NCBI GenBank assembly: GCA_012184525.1
Contig: WOFQ01000040.1
Span: forward strand, 62,001 to 126,000
DNA: 64,000 nucleotides
Source: Xenoacremonium recifei
Lineage: Eukaryota; Ascomycota; Sordariomycetes; Hypocreales; Nectriaceae
Direction: 5' to 3'
Shown: piece after piece, positions 34,392 to 46,041 of the stretch
Layout: each line of letters starts with the position of its first letter
Numbering within the stretch: the first letter of the stretch is position 1
Translations under genes and position numbers: made by a program
Notes under the pieces: generated by a model
What the model saw: only the letters and a program-made list of their open reading frames with translations
Told to the model about the DNA's origin: nothing
Database searches by the model: none

Positions 34392-34863
34392 GGTAGCCGG
34401 ATACGAGCCTTCTGGAAGAGTGCTTGGTGGCTGGTGGCTGGTGGTTCGAGTCAAGTAAAGCCCGTATGCAAAGCACCTCGTTGGGGGATGAGGCGTGAGA
34501 CAGGAAAGGGACGTTGAGCTTGCTCGAGCTGAGCAGAGCCGCCATCGCCAAGGCGGGGTGAGGGGCAAGTCATAGTTCTCCACAGCCGTCACCTCAGCGT
34601 TTAACTTATTTTCACACTTCAGAATTTCACCTTAATATAAGCAGTTATTGTAAGAATATAATATAGTAAAATAAATAAATAAAAAATAATTAATAAATAT
34701 AAAAATTCAAGTTCTTTTTATAATAATTTAGGTTAATAATAACAGGTATATTATTAAAATTAGAGGCCTCAGTTGCACTTCTTAGGGATTGATCAATTAA
34801 TGAAGCTAATTTGAAGATGGGTACATGCAACTATGATCGTTGCCATCTTTCGTATTCTATTGT
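34392..34863. other. Intergenic region with an AT-only island
   Basis: This lies between UreG and the first unknown paralog, both on the minus strand. From about 34631 to 34765 the sequence is almost entirely A and T, sharply unlike the surroundings. No open frame is present. See the separate repeat entry. Confidence 0.6.
34631..34765. repeat. AT-rich island, RIP-like relic
   Basis: About 135 bp of nearly pure A/T (TAATA, AAATA and TTATA blocks) bounded sharply by GC-normal sequence. Such islands in filamentous ascomycetes are often remnants of repeats mutated by RIP. I cannot identify the parent repeat. A similar island lies on the other side of the next gene. Confidence 0.6.
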
Positions 34864-36358
34864 TCAAATCTCCCGTCCAAGCACGGCGAGCACAGCAGGG
34901 TATCCGCTGGGAGCACTGGCAGCGACTACAATTTGTCCCTGATCATGGTCCAAGGTGCATTTGCCAGTGGGCACTCCCAAGAGGCTCTTGTCTCCTCCGC
35001 CAGCACCCAATAAAGCGTCGGGAACCTGGTTCTTCATGCCACCTGCGCCTCCCATTCTGATCTCTACTCTGTATCCTAATAAGATTCTCGTGATCTTCAT
35101 CAGTCTGCTGGATCGTGGCTCAGTACCAGCAACCGATCGAAGCTGAGAATGGGCCGCAACACTGACATCCCTTTCAGACACCAACATTGTTAGTCAGTCC
35201 ACTTGACCAGAGGGGTTGACGAAAGCTTACCAAAAACCCCGATCAACGTCGAATGCTTGCATGCCACCAGCATTGAGTGAGAGATGCACATCAGACGTTG
35301 CAGCGTTGAACAAACCGGTATCATAGGCAGGATCGCTGTCGAGGTTCGGAAACCCGAGGCTGGCCCAAGGAGTCGTTTTTGCGGCTGCAAGGTCGAGATC
35401 TACGCGAACCTCTTCGCGGCCCCCATCTTTGGCGTCAATCCAGGAGTCAACCCTGCGGTCGACCCCGTTCATCGAGTACAAAGGCCTATAATAGATCTGA
35501 TCGGGAGGAATCGTGAGAGGAGGCTGTCTACCTCCCACTGACGAGGGTAGGTCAATATTCGAACATGGCATATTACTTCTGTGGGCGCGCCAATGAATAT
35601 CAGTATCGATGAAAATCAGATGGGGGACTCCAAAATTTAAGAGGGATTTGTGCTTACCCGAGTCTTAATGTCGACGTGTCCTGTGCCAGATCGAATGCCG
35701 CCAATGCCAGGCCAACACTACTGGATATTTTGGTGGCAGCGAGTGTGTGCTCCCATTCGAGCCGCTTCTGTTCGCTCTTGGCCCATGCATAGTAGACGCC
35801 GAATCTTTCGCCCCAGGCCTCGAAGTTGGTCAATCCGGATCCTGCCATAGCTGCACTCTTGTGGTATAGATCCAGATCCCTCAAATATGCTTCTGCGCTT
35901 CGGTCCTGTGCAAGCTGAATCTCAGAACGGAGCTTCGAGATCGAGCCACCGACATCCGAGTTAGTCGCAGCCTACTCCACGATAAGTAAGAGGTCTACCA
36001 AGGGAGTAGCAGAGAAAACACACACATCCTCGTGGACGTTCTGCAGGTACTTGCGGCGGGAATGGAAGTAGCTGTCGCCATCAGACGTATAGAATGGGGA
36101 TCGAGTATCCTGCAAAACGTCGGCTCGGCGGAAGAGATGATCGTTGGTGATCTCTTGAGGGGCATACTCGCCCGCAGGGATGTCAAAAAGACCTGGGGAA
36201 GCAACGAAAATGGCTTTGGAAGACTTGTCGAGGTCATCTTGTGTTGTCATGTGGGCTTGCAGCGCAAGGGCATAGGCCTTCCAGACAAGTCTGGATCCTC
36301 CGTTTGTCAACAGTGAAAACCCGCCTTTACTGGAGGCTATGTGGGCAGTAGGCTTCAT
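34864..36358 (-). CDS. Unknown protein, tandem paralog A
   Basis: Four exons, 36358-36026, 35971-35658, 35578-35231 and 35170-34864, join to 433 aa. The N-terminus has SRLVWKAYALALQAHMTT, aligned with QLFWKAYASTVKN in paralog B. The middle has IPPDQIYYRPLYSMNGVDRR and VDSWIDAKDGG, matching the Y-x-P-x-Y-S-x-x-G pattern of paralog B. The C-terminal third has LLGYRVEIRMGGAGGMKNQV then GAGGGDKSLLG, matching GVSMEIHFGGDAKTAF and GGGGISIFGFRIG in B. The protein has no signal peptide or membrane segment that I can see, and I recognise no domain. Splice sites give conserved blocks at each junction, which supports the model. Flanked by AT-rich islands on both sides. Confidence 0.75.
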
Positions 36359-37537
36359 GGTGTCGTGGTTACCTCCTACCGTGCCTATGGTCGCTTGAGA
36401 TGGCCAATTGAACACGGTCTATGCAACGTCAACAGAAACTGGATCGAACGCAAAGTCCAAAGGCGTCCCATAGAACTTGAAAGGCGGGCGCTCTGCGTAA
36501 GTTGTTTTTCACGTATGCTCGGGCGAGCCGAGACCGCCAATGTCAACTCATGTCTCAGACGAAAGCGAGGCCAGGGCTGGGGGTTACGGGGTTACCATTG
36601 CATCCCATCTCTTGTTACGGAATGGGTGCATGATCGTGGCTACCTGAGTTGGCGCAGATCATAACCTCCCAAATCAGCCCAGCCACTGTACTTGTGCCAC
36701 TAGCTTGGACACCCTTGTCCCATTCATAGAGGGTTCCGAGGTTGTATTGGCCTAAGGTTGAAATATTGATCGTTTATTGGATACACCGTAGTGGCTGACT
36801 GGATTCATCCTTGGTTTCTTTCCTTTTGCCCAAACCGTCGGCCCGAGCCGTCTTGTCTGAGGAGAGAACCTTTCACTCTCGCCAGGCAGTCCAGCCAGAG
36901 TGCAACTGAGGCTCCGAGTTCAGCCGCATATCTGCTATTATTAATCTAAATTATTAGTTATAGATAAATTTAAATTTCTATAGTTATTTATTAATAGTTA
37001 TTATTATTATTATTTATTATATTATATTATATTATCTTTCTATAATAACTGCGTATATTAAGATGCCAGACTATAGAACCTGAATCTTGATTTATACGAA
37101 TTGTGACCAGATGAATCCCCATCTGAAATCGTCTGACTAATCTCGATGATATGATCCGTAGCAACAAGGGAGAAGGGTAAGATACAATGTATAGATCAAC
37201 GGTGCACAACGGAGTAACACCAATGATCCATGCTACAAGATAAACGTGCAAAGACGCTACCTTAGCACAATCACGACCTCACCCTTTTCATCAACGCCGA
37301 CACGATAGAAACTCTTGCTTATACTCTGCTTTCATGTTCGGGCATGGATCAACAACTGACTATGTTCGATGCGTGTCCCTAATTCATAGTAGAAATATGG
37401 CCGCACATGTGCGAAGGAATGACTTAGATTAAACTATGGGCGTAGACTCTCCAACTCTCCAACCGTATCAGGCAGACCCTAAAAGCTGCGACAGAACGAC
37501 ACTGTATTCCTGGTGTTCCAGGACCAAAATAACGTGT
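36359..37537. other. Intergenic region between the tandem paralogs
   Basis: About 1.2 kb between paralogs A and B, both on the minus strand. It holds the promoter of A, an AT-only island at 36934-37050 (separate entry) and no convincing gene. Confidence 0.55.
36934..37050. repeat. AT-rich island, RIP-like relic
   Basis: About 115 bp of almost pure A/T, including runs of TTA and TTATA, with abrupt edges. It resembles the island at 34631-34765; together they bracket paralog A. The original repeat is not recognisable. Confidence 0.6.
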
Positions 37538-39186
37538 CTAGACGCTGACAATCTCGCCCATAACGGCCAAGACGTTAGCAGATGCGCGAGAGTTCTCGGC
37601 CTGGATGGTGAGGACGCCCGTGCTGGAGTCCCAAGAGTTACCGTGGGACTCGTTCTCCTCGGAGGAGGAGCCGGAGGCACCGATGCGGAATCCGAAAATA
37701 CTAATGCCGCCACCACCCTGGACAGTCTTCTTGTAGTCCTCGTCGAAGGCCGTCTTGGCGTCGCCACCAAAGTGAATCTCCATGCTGACACCCTGGGCGA
37801 TCAGCATCTGCGTAGGGCGCACCTTCGTGAACATAGCCGGGGCCTTGGCGCCCAACTTGGCGATGAGGCTGTTAACATCGACGTTCCTGTGCATCATGTC
37901 AAAAGATGGCTTGTAGAGCGGGAGAGGAGGATTTGGTGGATTGGCAAATAACGGCGTTGCCTTTCACGGGTGGGCTTCGGCGCACTTACCAGGTACCCGG
38001 CTCGAAGGGAACTGTCTTGTAGTGTTGGACCTTGATTGTGACAGTCACGTCCTCGGCGTTCGAGCTCATGTCGAAGTTGGAGTGTTCGACCCGTCCGCCT
38101 CCACTGGCGTAGAAGTCAAACACGGGGAATCGACTGAAGGATGCACTACCCTCGGCTTCGGTGAAACCAATATCCTCGAAGGAAGATTGCTGGCCAGTGG
38201 ATAGGTTGATCTCAAACTCAGAAGGCTCCTGGTTAGAGTTGGCAACCCAGCCGTCGAGGAGAGATGCGTAGCCCTGGACGGAGTACTGGGGGACATATTG
38301 GGTCTCGAGGGGATCGGGAATAATAGGCTTTCCGACGGCATCGTATGTCACCGATCGAATGCTAGCCTTCATATTATATCTGCGAGTGTTTGGCCTTGTC
38401 AAATCTGTGTTTCGAGACATGAGGTCAATGCCAACACATACCCTGGCAACTCCCTAAGGGTTTCCGTCCCGTTGGCAGCTCGCCTCATTTCGTGGGCCAG
38501 CAGAGCAGAACCAGAGCCGCCAATGGCGTTAGTTCGCATCTGAACTTCGTTGGCAGCACCCTCCCTATCAATACGAGTCAGTACACACTTTCGTCTTGTT
38601 GCCATATAATGGGTCTTATCTCTAAAACTTCACGTACCAGTTTTGCACAGCAACCAGGTAGGCGGTGGCGTTCAGAGGGGCCCACTGAGCGAATGACCTG
38701 GGCTTATCCGGGTTGTCATCGTCCTTGAAGTCCTGCATGGCCTCCTTCTTGGCTTCATCCATCTCCTTCCTGTAGAGAGCCAAACGCTCTTTAGCCCTGT
38801 TCAGCCTATCCCATGCATCGGGAGAGGTATCGCCACCCGCGCCCTGCAAGTATTTCATCAGCGCCTTTGTCCCAAGTTTGTCTTGTCCTCACATTCGGGT
38901 AAATACTAACAGGCGTGAGAGTCTGCAAAGTCATGTTAAGGGCATCAGAGTAGCGAGACACCTTGCTGGCAACCCAGTTGGGGTTAGTGGCATCCAGCAA
39001 GAAGTCGGCATACTGGTAGATGCCCCAGTTAGTGCACTCCGGCGGAATGTCTTTGCCACCAGAGATGCCAGCAGTGTTTGCGGCTGCGATGTAGACCCGG
39101 GTGTTCTCGCCGATGGGGCTGCTGTTCATGATGTTTTTGACCGTGGAGGCATAGGCCTTCCAGAACAGCTGGTTTTCGTCAGACAT
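37538..39186 (-). CDS. Unknown protein, tandem paralog B
   Basis: Five exons, 39186-38911, 38843-38638, 38564-38442, 38379-37990 and 37886-37538, give 447 aa. It starts MSDENQLFWKAYASTVKNIM. Notable parts are a charged helical stretch (RLNRAKERLALYRKEMDEAK) near residue 100, a Gly-rich motif GGGGISIFGFRIGASGSSSE near 390, and the C-terminal SRASANVLAVMGEIVSV. Charged helix followed by a beta/Gly-rich end is its main visible pattern. No signal peptide, zinc ligands or known catalytic motif is seen. It is homologous to the upstream paralog A over its length and lies in the same orientation, so it is a tandem duplication. I do not recognise the family; it looks fungus-restricted. Confidence 0.75.
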
Positions 39187-42100
39187 GGTGCTGGTTTGGT
39201 TTGATTTACTTTGAGAGAAAAGAGGAGGTATAATGATTCAGAGTATGGTTGTGATGTGCAGGTTCTTGAGTGCTTGGTGAAACTGATGGGTCGAGGACAG
39301 TCTCAAGGGGCTCGTTGCCCCTTCATATACACAGACAAAGCTTCGGCAATAGGCCATGCCTCTAGACTATGGATGCCTCTTCGTCCGCATGTGCGCTGAC
39401 GAGCTTTGCGTCACTCTCCTACTTTCGGGCTTTCAGCTGCTTTGATACTTACTACATGCTCCATCCCACGCGGGATCATGGGTCTAAAATCACTGCCGAG
39501 AATGACTATCGACGGCGATGGCGAACGATAAAACAATCATGGTAGAAAAGGGTTAAAATCGTCCTTTCACAGCTGGCTGAGCGTCCAGAACAGAAAGTCT
39601 ACCTGGAGCCTCAGCTCGCCTGCGTCGCCGGAAACGACTCCATCCGCAGATGCAGGTTCCGCAGATGCAGGTTGATAATCCGCAGGGATGCCAAACGATG
39701 GTTTATGCAGGGGTCAGTAAGCAGTGCTGTTGTGGCAAAGTACTTGGACCTGATCAGCGTAAAGAGTGCCTTGAGTATGAGCATCAGTACTTTTACATTG
39801 ACAGAAAAGGGAATTTCAACCTCTGCTGTTGATGAGAGAAATTAAGTATGGTGACCTGAAGATATGGAGCCATTGAGCGGGATGCTCTGCACACAGCAGT
39901 TTCAATCCCTTGTTTTCCGGAACTGAGCCATTGAGCTGGTTGATGAGGTCTACTTCCTATGGTCATTTACCTGGGCAGTTGCTTTCTTAGACGGACTAGT
40001 TACGATGAGCTGATCAATGGCCAAGCACGAAGTTGAGTTTTGGGATCCTCGTGAGTTGTATAATGGCAGGCATTTTATGTTCCTCCTACGAGTTGCGCGG
40101 ATGACGTTCGGTCTCGGCACCTAATTTAGCAATGAGTGGCAGTTATCGGATGCACAATCCTGGCTGTTCTGGATGCCAACCGGATGTGCCGAGCCCCTCT
40201 GCGGGCCGGGCCTTATTGCCGACCAGTAACAGTGAATTATTAGCCAGGCACAAACATATCCCACTATTGACTCCGTTTGAAGCGGCATGCCGCATCAACA
40301 GTCTCCGCAGACTAATGTACAGCTTCGGACAATGAGCCGCGGCGATCAGCTTGTGGGAAGGATGTGGCATCAGTCACGAGCATGGGAGCATGAAGTATCG
40401 TCTCCATATAGCAAACCCGGCCACCGGAAGCCAGTGATGGATCTGCGCGGCTGCAGACGGCAATTTCGTGAAATTAAGAAATTCACTGCAAATTCCCGAT
40501 CACCGATATTCTTGTCTCTTCTCTAAACAAGCCCCAGCCGTTGGGTGTTGGCAAACCTAGGCTCGCTCAAACCAAACGCCGTTGCTTTTTCCCCCGAGAT
40601 CAGCATCAGCGTCTCCACTGAGCAACTATTACCATCTGCAACTAAATTGTCTAGTAATCTTTGGGAAAGCAGCGCGTAACCCCCCCGAAGGATCACAGAA
40701 CCGCTCATGCCGTAATATGGTGCAATAGTTAATGGTCGACTCACTGAGGAAAGAGAAAAGAGACGCAGGCGCCGTGATGACTTAGTCTGTACGTAATGAG
40801 TGGTTGAGGATTAGGCCCGGATCGCCCGCTGACGTAGACCAAGGCTGCCGCAGAAGTGCGAGCCGGGATACGATCACGATTCAGGGAGTTAGCGGTAAGA
40901 ATGTGGGTAGCTGAATCACTGAAAACATGCTAAAGTCATGTCAATCTCTGCGTGCTTGACGTTCCAGGCAATCCCGATCTGCCCGGCTTCACCGTTTTCA
41001 GATCAGAATTGATCACAGAAAGATGTGTGGCTGGCGGGAGTGAAACCTCAGCTCGACACGAGACAAGCCCCGTTGGATCTAGACCCAAAACTGTTGAGAT
41101 AGATAGTCGTCTCAAGCGCCACTGAGTTTGTGTTTAAGATTGCTACACAAGGTCTAGTACAAGCGTTGTCTCCTTGGCTGAGAGAAGAACGAGATTGGTG
41201 AGAATTTCTTTTCGGCCACGGGCAGAGAAGCGAGTTCCTTGGCTCAAAACTTTCGAAGCTAATCAACGCACCAGTTTGTCTCTTGTTACAGATACGACCG
41301 GAATTTATCGCTTTTCCTACTGGGAGATTCATAAGCTAGTCGATACCTCGTAGAACTATGCTCTGCCAAATCTATTGTTTGAGTCTATAATACGCCAGCT
41401 ACCCAATCAGTCCAAATGAAGTCATGGAGAATCAGACTGATGATACACCTGCTTGAAGTCCCTAAGCCTTCCTTACCCCCTGATGCACCTGAATGCCTGG
41501 GACGCCCATTTTCGCCACCTAGATATTGAGTATCAAACTATCGAGCTGATCGACTACTCTGCTTGACGTGAACTGAGCATCTGTGAAGGCATTCAACAGC
41601 CATGAATATAGCTTGCATGAAAATAATTTTGTAGATCCCCCGCACGTGTAGACGTGGGTGGTAGTCCTAATGAAGCTGACAAACTTTCCCATGTCTCCGG
41701 GTTTAAGATACATCGAGGTTCCGCTAGTGTTTCATCGCATCGGCGCTCAGTATGCAAGCCAAGCTGTTCTCGACAATTAGATCATCACAAACGTCAGTAT
41801 TGGCCATGGATCCGGGTTGCACATGAGAGCGGCGTTGATTCGTCACCGCTATGGTAGCCGCGGAAGGACAAGAAGCTAGTGTTGGTTGCCCCGACGTCTG
41901 GGAGATGTCTGGATGGATTTGTGAGCTTCACAGGGATGCTAAGTCTGCGATTAAAATTAAATATATTATTCTCTTTCCGTTGTCATTAGGAATCCGCTGG
42001 ATAATTTGATCTTTGGCGTCTCCACAGTCCCAAGCTTGAACTTGAATGTAAAACTTAATGTCAAAACTTATTTTGACGTCGAGGCCAAGTCGGTGGCAAA

Positions 42101-43003
42101 TCGGCTAGAGTAATGAAGAGAGTGGGACAGGGTGTCTATTCTAGGCAGGGGAAAATGGATTGTCTAATCCTCCCTGTCGAGATGTTTTTCTGTTTGTTTC
42201 TATGCGCATAAAAAGACCTGACTCCGTGTCTTCATCTCTTTGAAACTTCGAGATAGACTATAGGTATGACCACATTAAGGGGCATGTATCGAGATGACCG
42301 GAAGTATGGATTGAAGAGTTCAATATCAAAGGGTCGAATCAATTCTAGTCTCTCACTTTGTCCATGTATCAACTAGCAAGACCGCACATGAAATATCTTC
42401 AGTTCTTGTGTCAGCGAATAGATCCCGACGAGATCCTTTCTTTATCACGTTTCCTTTCTCCGCTGCGTAAATGGCCGCGCCATCATGAGGCTGCGGGCTA
42501 TCCGTATAGGAACCCGGATCGTAGATCCCTAACATGCTCTTCTCGATCCAGGCCAAGCCTAGGTCGCTGTTGACCAAAGGCCCGGAACCCATATCCAGCT
42601 TCTGGCTCGACCAGCTGTATCACTTCATAAGGGCTGGCATTTTCACCTCTCTGTGGATTGTCCCTTTATACTCAGAGCTGCTGGCCTGATCCTCACCTGC
42701 CTTGGATAGGATCTCCCCATAACGAAGCCTGTCGCGCCGCAACGGTGATAATGCCTCCTGGACCTCACTATTTAAGTTAACGCTTTGTAATAAGGGGGCT
42801 TCGAGAGCCCTTATGACCTTAATAACGTCTAGCGAGATATTACGGCTGAATTAGTGCCATCCAAATAGTAGGAAGTGATAACGAGTGCCTGCAGTATTAT
42901 ATAGGCCAGAGTAATGCCTAAGTGCTTATAATAGCTCTTATAGGTATTTAGAAGCTTAGTCTATTATACCATGAGCTGCTGCGACATTATGGCAATCAAG
43001 GCG
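39187..43003. other. Gene-poor transition region
   Basis: This 3.8 kb separates the conserved block from the small-gene array. Open frames are short, overlap on both strands and lack domains. A 60-codon frame at 39650-39832 is Cys-rich (QCCCGK, FNLCC) but has no signal peptide or support. From about 42761 to 42970 the sequence becomes TA-rich with TATAAT- and TTATA-like runs, as in a mutated repeat. I call no gene here. Confidence 0.5.
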
Positions 43004-43010
43004 TATAAAA
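43004..43010 (+). promoter_or_regulatory. TATA-like box of array copy 1
   Basis: TATAAAA lies 155 bp upstream of the outer ATG at 43159. The array copies share a TATA-like sequence about 150-180 bp before their ATG, so position rather than motif alone supports it. Confidence 0.6.
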
Positions 43011-43158
43011 GCTACGGGTTTTCCGTCGTGAGTGATGTTTTGTTCCATCGACGGCAGAACTCTAATTGCAGATGAAAGTGTGAATCTCTCTCTTCCTTCC
43101 CAACAACTCTCTTGTCACGAGAACTCTCCTTCCAAGACCAACAATAAACAGAGCAAAT

Positions 43159-43584
43159 ATGAGCCAAACAACGTAGTCTACCATGTCCATAACGGACCTG
43201 AATCAGCTGTCAGGCCCTCTATCTCAGGGAAAATTTTAATTGCTTTGTTTCCATTTTCCCCGTTCCTTTCCCCTCCTTCTCCTTCTTTATGGCGGGAGAG
43301 GTGGATGGGTGGCGCTTGGATTTGTCACCTTTTCTTGCTTCTCACAACACTCCTGCACATCGGTGCCTCCGACCAACATGTTATACTATATACCTACAGA
43401 CCAATATTATAGCAGCAACGAGAGAAACACCGATATCATGCTTCCTCACTTTATCTATGACACCTCGTCGATCCAAGATCGCCTTATCCAAATCTCCAAG
43501 AAGACTCAAATCACCGGCTCGAATAATGCTTCATTCAACGCTATCGAACTTGTGGCCTCCAGAGAACTAAAATCGAAACTATAA
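43159..43584 (+). CDS. Small two-exon array gene, copy 1, with nonsense codon in exon 1
   Basis: Exon 1 is 43159-43208 (50 nt, as in all copies) and exon 2 is 43413-43584. From the outer ATG the reading starts MSQTT and then meets TAG at codon 6 (43174-43176). An in-frame ATG at 43183 would restart translation (MSITDLNQ) and give 65 aa after splicing. Exon 2 carries the family core as LPHFIYDTSSIQDRLIQ, with Pro-His where other copies have Leu-Arg. The protein ends KSKL; the final SKL equals a canonical peroxisomal targeting tripeptide. The gene may be a pseudogene or may use the inner start. Function is unknown. Confidence 0.6.
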
Positions 43585-45330
43585 TGGGCTTCTATTTTCG
43601 TCTTCCTGAAAGTAAAGCGAGCATAAGATCATTTTTATCGCCGCCTTTGCTAAGTAGCAATAGGACTTAGGATAATCGCCCAGCAAGCGTAGCTTAGGGC
43701 GATGATAACCAAAATCCCGGGTGCCGGAATGTCGAAACGCCCGACTCCCGATAGCCCAAACCTCCAAAGGCGCCGGATCCCCTAATCAACCCCAAACTTC
43801 GCCCTTGCCAGCGGAGCTTAGAAATCAGACCCCACCGGGGTTGATCGGCGATACCTAGCAATGCCGATGAATATGATTGGGAATCGCTTGTTATTAACAT
43901 ATTTTTGTACGAAGTTTGGGTGAGGCTGCTGGTGGATTTAGTGATCACATATCATGTAGGGAATATATATTTTCTAGGTCATGGATACCAATGATCTGAG
44001 TAATTTTTTTTTTTTTTAAGAAACCAGGCTTGAAGGAACAATCTGTGTTGACTTCAATAGCCGCTTGACTCAGTATTTGGCTTCAGTAAGATTTGTGAAA
44101 GTAAACAACAGTAAATGAGAAATGCCTCAGCAAAATTCTCCTCACAGCTACTAAAGCCATATGAGGGAGGGTGTAAGTGCGGGGTCGACAGCTCGTAGGA
44201 GCGACAACAAATAGTGGCGAGATTGCAATCTGACGGCGGCGGTTTCTTGTCTGCTTACTTGCCTGCTTCAGCTCGGGTAAGCTCGCGGAGAGGCTGGCAC
44301 AGAGAAAGTGACGCGAGGGAAAAGTGGCGGCTCAAGCAAGCTTTGGACTGTAGGCGAGATCAACAGGGATAGATCGGAGGGGGACTGGCAATCGCTCAGA
44401 GTACGCTTAAACCTCCCCAGACTGCCTCGACCCAAGGCTCAGCGCCTGACGTCTCCGCCATGGTGGCGTGACTTTGAGTACGATGACGACCCTTATTTGC
44501 CTATGAATTGCGCACCCGGGCCCCGGCAGCTTATGCGGGGATTGCTCGGGGACAATGGCCGGGGGGTGAAGAGGAAGTCGAAGCAAGCTCTCAGCTGTGG
44601 GCGAGACCAACGCAGTCTGGAGCCGCAGTCTGGAGCGGGGGAGGGGTTGATTCCGATGGAAGCCCGAGGTGGAGGACCTGGAGCGCCTCTCGCGTGCCTG
44701 CCCACCCCCGGCAGACCGTCTTTTGTGCGTGCCTGCACTCCGGCTTGACATCGACATCATCCTCAGACTCCACCCACACTCGCGCGCCAGAAACCTGCGC
44801 CTCTGCATACTCGGCTCGCCCAGCGAGCCGGAGGACTAGCCGTAGGACCCGGATTGGTCAAGTTGTTGAATCGACTGCCCAGTGCAGCTGACCATCTGGT
44901 TCGAGAGTTTACTGGCTACCTCATCTGACAGCATTGGGATCCGTTGCTACCATCCTGTAGGTCCAGCAGGGGTTGCGAGACTGGCTGTACCGCACATCAG
45001 GTCCGCCCTGCAAGAAGTGTGTGCCCTTGTCCTGGAGGCTAGACCTGACCGAAGCGGGCAGGAGATGTGACTTCATTGACCTAAAGACACGTACGGGTTG
45101 CCTTGCAGATTTTTTGCGGCCTGCTCACAGGGTTTCTGGAGGTTGATATAGCTCCCATTCAGTGAGGGTGTGGATTTCCCGGCTTGTAGAATGAAGTGAG
45201 GGTCGCTCTGGACTGGTGTCGTTGTCGTGTGTGAAGCTAGAGAGGGTGTGCGCCTAGTAGGCACACTCATGCCCGCATGCACCTCACCAAGAAATAATAA
45301 TGCCATAGATTCTGCTAGAAGAGGGAAAGG
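43585..45330. other. Spacer between array copies 1 and 2
   Basis: Directly after copy 1 comes a roughly 100 bp 3' flank that is shared, with changes, by copies 2, 4, 5 and 6. A short inverted pair ATCAACCCC (about 43786) and GGGGTTGAT (about 43837) could form a hairpin. Near 44218 begins a block that recurs upstream of copy 5 (GAGATTGCA followed by TCTGC and ACTTGCCTGC-like pieces). Two related GCAAGCT-containing segments lie near 44334 and 44582. No gene is convincing. Confidence 0.5.
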
Positions 45331-45338
45331 TATAAAAC
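45331..45338 (+). promoter_or_regulatory. TATA-like box of array copy 2
   Basis: TATAAAAC starts 163 bp before the copy 2 ATG. The sequence around it (GTATAAAACCCAGA) is nearly identical to that of copy 4. Confidence 0.7.
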
Positions 45339-45493
45339 CCAGACGCTTCCCTTCGAAAAGAGGAGAGATCTCTTCATCATTTGAAAACATTTCATAGCTT
45401 GCAAAGCGAAGATATTCGACCTCTGATCATCTCAATTATTTCAAACGGTCCCTGGCGACACTTCTTCAAAGGGCAAGACTACCACAAACCATC

Positions 45494-46041
45494 ATGCATC
45501 GAAGCTCCAACCTTTCCGTGTCCCCAATGGGCACAGATCAAGCGTCAGTCATTCTCTCTATGTCCTCATTGTTAGAAGATGGCGTTCTCCTTGGATGGTT
45601 GTCGTCGACCCCTTGTCACTTATCGTCAGCCCATCTCTAGCTCACCTAGTGGGCTTTCTTCCTCCGTCTTGAACATCACATATCTCCGCAACTCACATCA
45701 GCATTATGTTGCTCCTATCTATCACGTCCCTCATCCAAGGCCAAGTGTAGCGCCTGTTCCTTTGCAAACATTTGACTCCTTGACATGACCCTCCCATTTC
45801 ATCTCGCGACACTTCTACATACTCATCACTCTACTCGACATACTGTACCCTAAGCTAACTGATCGTTTCTAGTAGCTCAAAGAGCACTGAAGACTCGATC
45901 CTTCTTCGCTTCCTCCACGATACCACGTCGCTTCAAGATCGCCTCATCCAAGGCTCTGGCATTCCGGTCGCCAGCTCGAACGATACTTCATTCAAGACCA
46001 CCGCACCCGCGGGTAGGAATGGACGACAGTCGAAAGTATAA
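45494..46041 (+). CDS. Small two-exon array gene, copy 2
   Basis: Exon 1 is 45494-45543 (50 nt) and exon 2 is 45873-46041, giving 72 aa. It begins MHRSSNLSVSPMGTDQ, very close to copy 4 (MHPNSDISVPSMGTDQ). The phase 2 intron is 329 nt with a GTCAGT donor and a TTTCTAG acceptor. The core reads ILLRFLHDTTSLQDRLIQG, with Ile where most copies have Met. The tail is Ser/Thr/Ala-rich and ends QSKV. No Cys, no signal peptide and no membrane segment are present. No known family is recognised. Its downstream flank (to about 46450) is homologous to that of copy 5. Confidence 0.75.

Noticed and set aside
39650..39832. 60-codon Cys-containing frame
   Set aside because: Looked like a possible small Cys-rich effector, but it lacks a signal peptide and overlaps a local GCAGATGCAGGTT direct repeat.
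43786..43846. Possible miniature transposon with ATCAACCCC/GGGGTTGAT ends
   Set aside because: The inverted pair is only 9 bp and no target-site duplication or second copy was found; left as a possible hairpin.
44308..44748. 146-codon frame in the spacer before copy 2
   Set aside because: Basic, Pro/Gly-rich, no domain; it lies in duplicated upstream flank that is not open at the equivalent place near copy 5.
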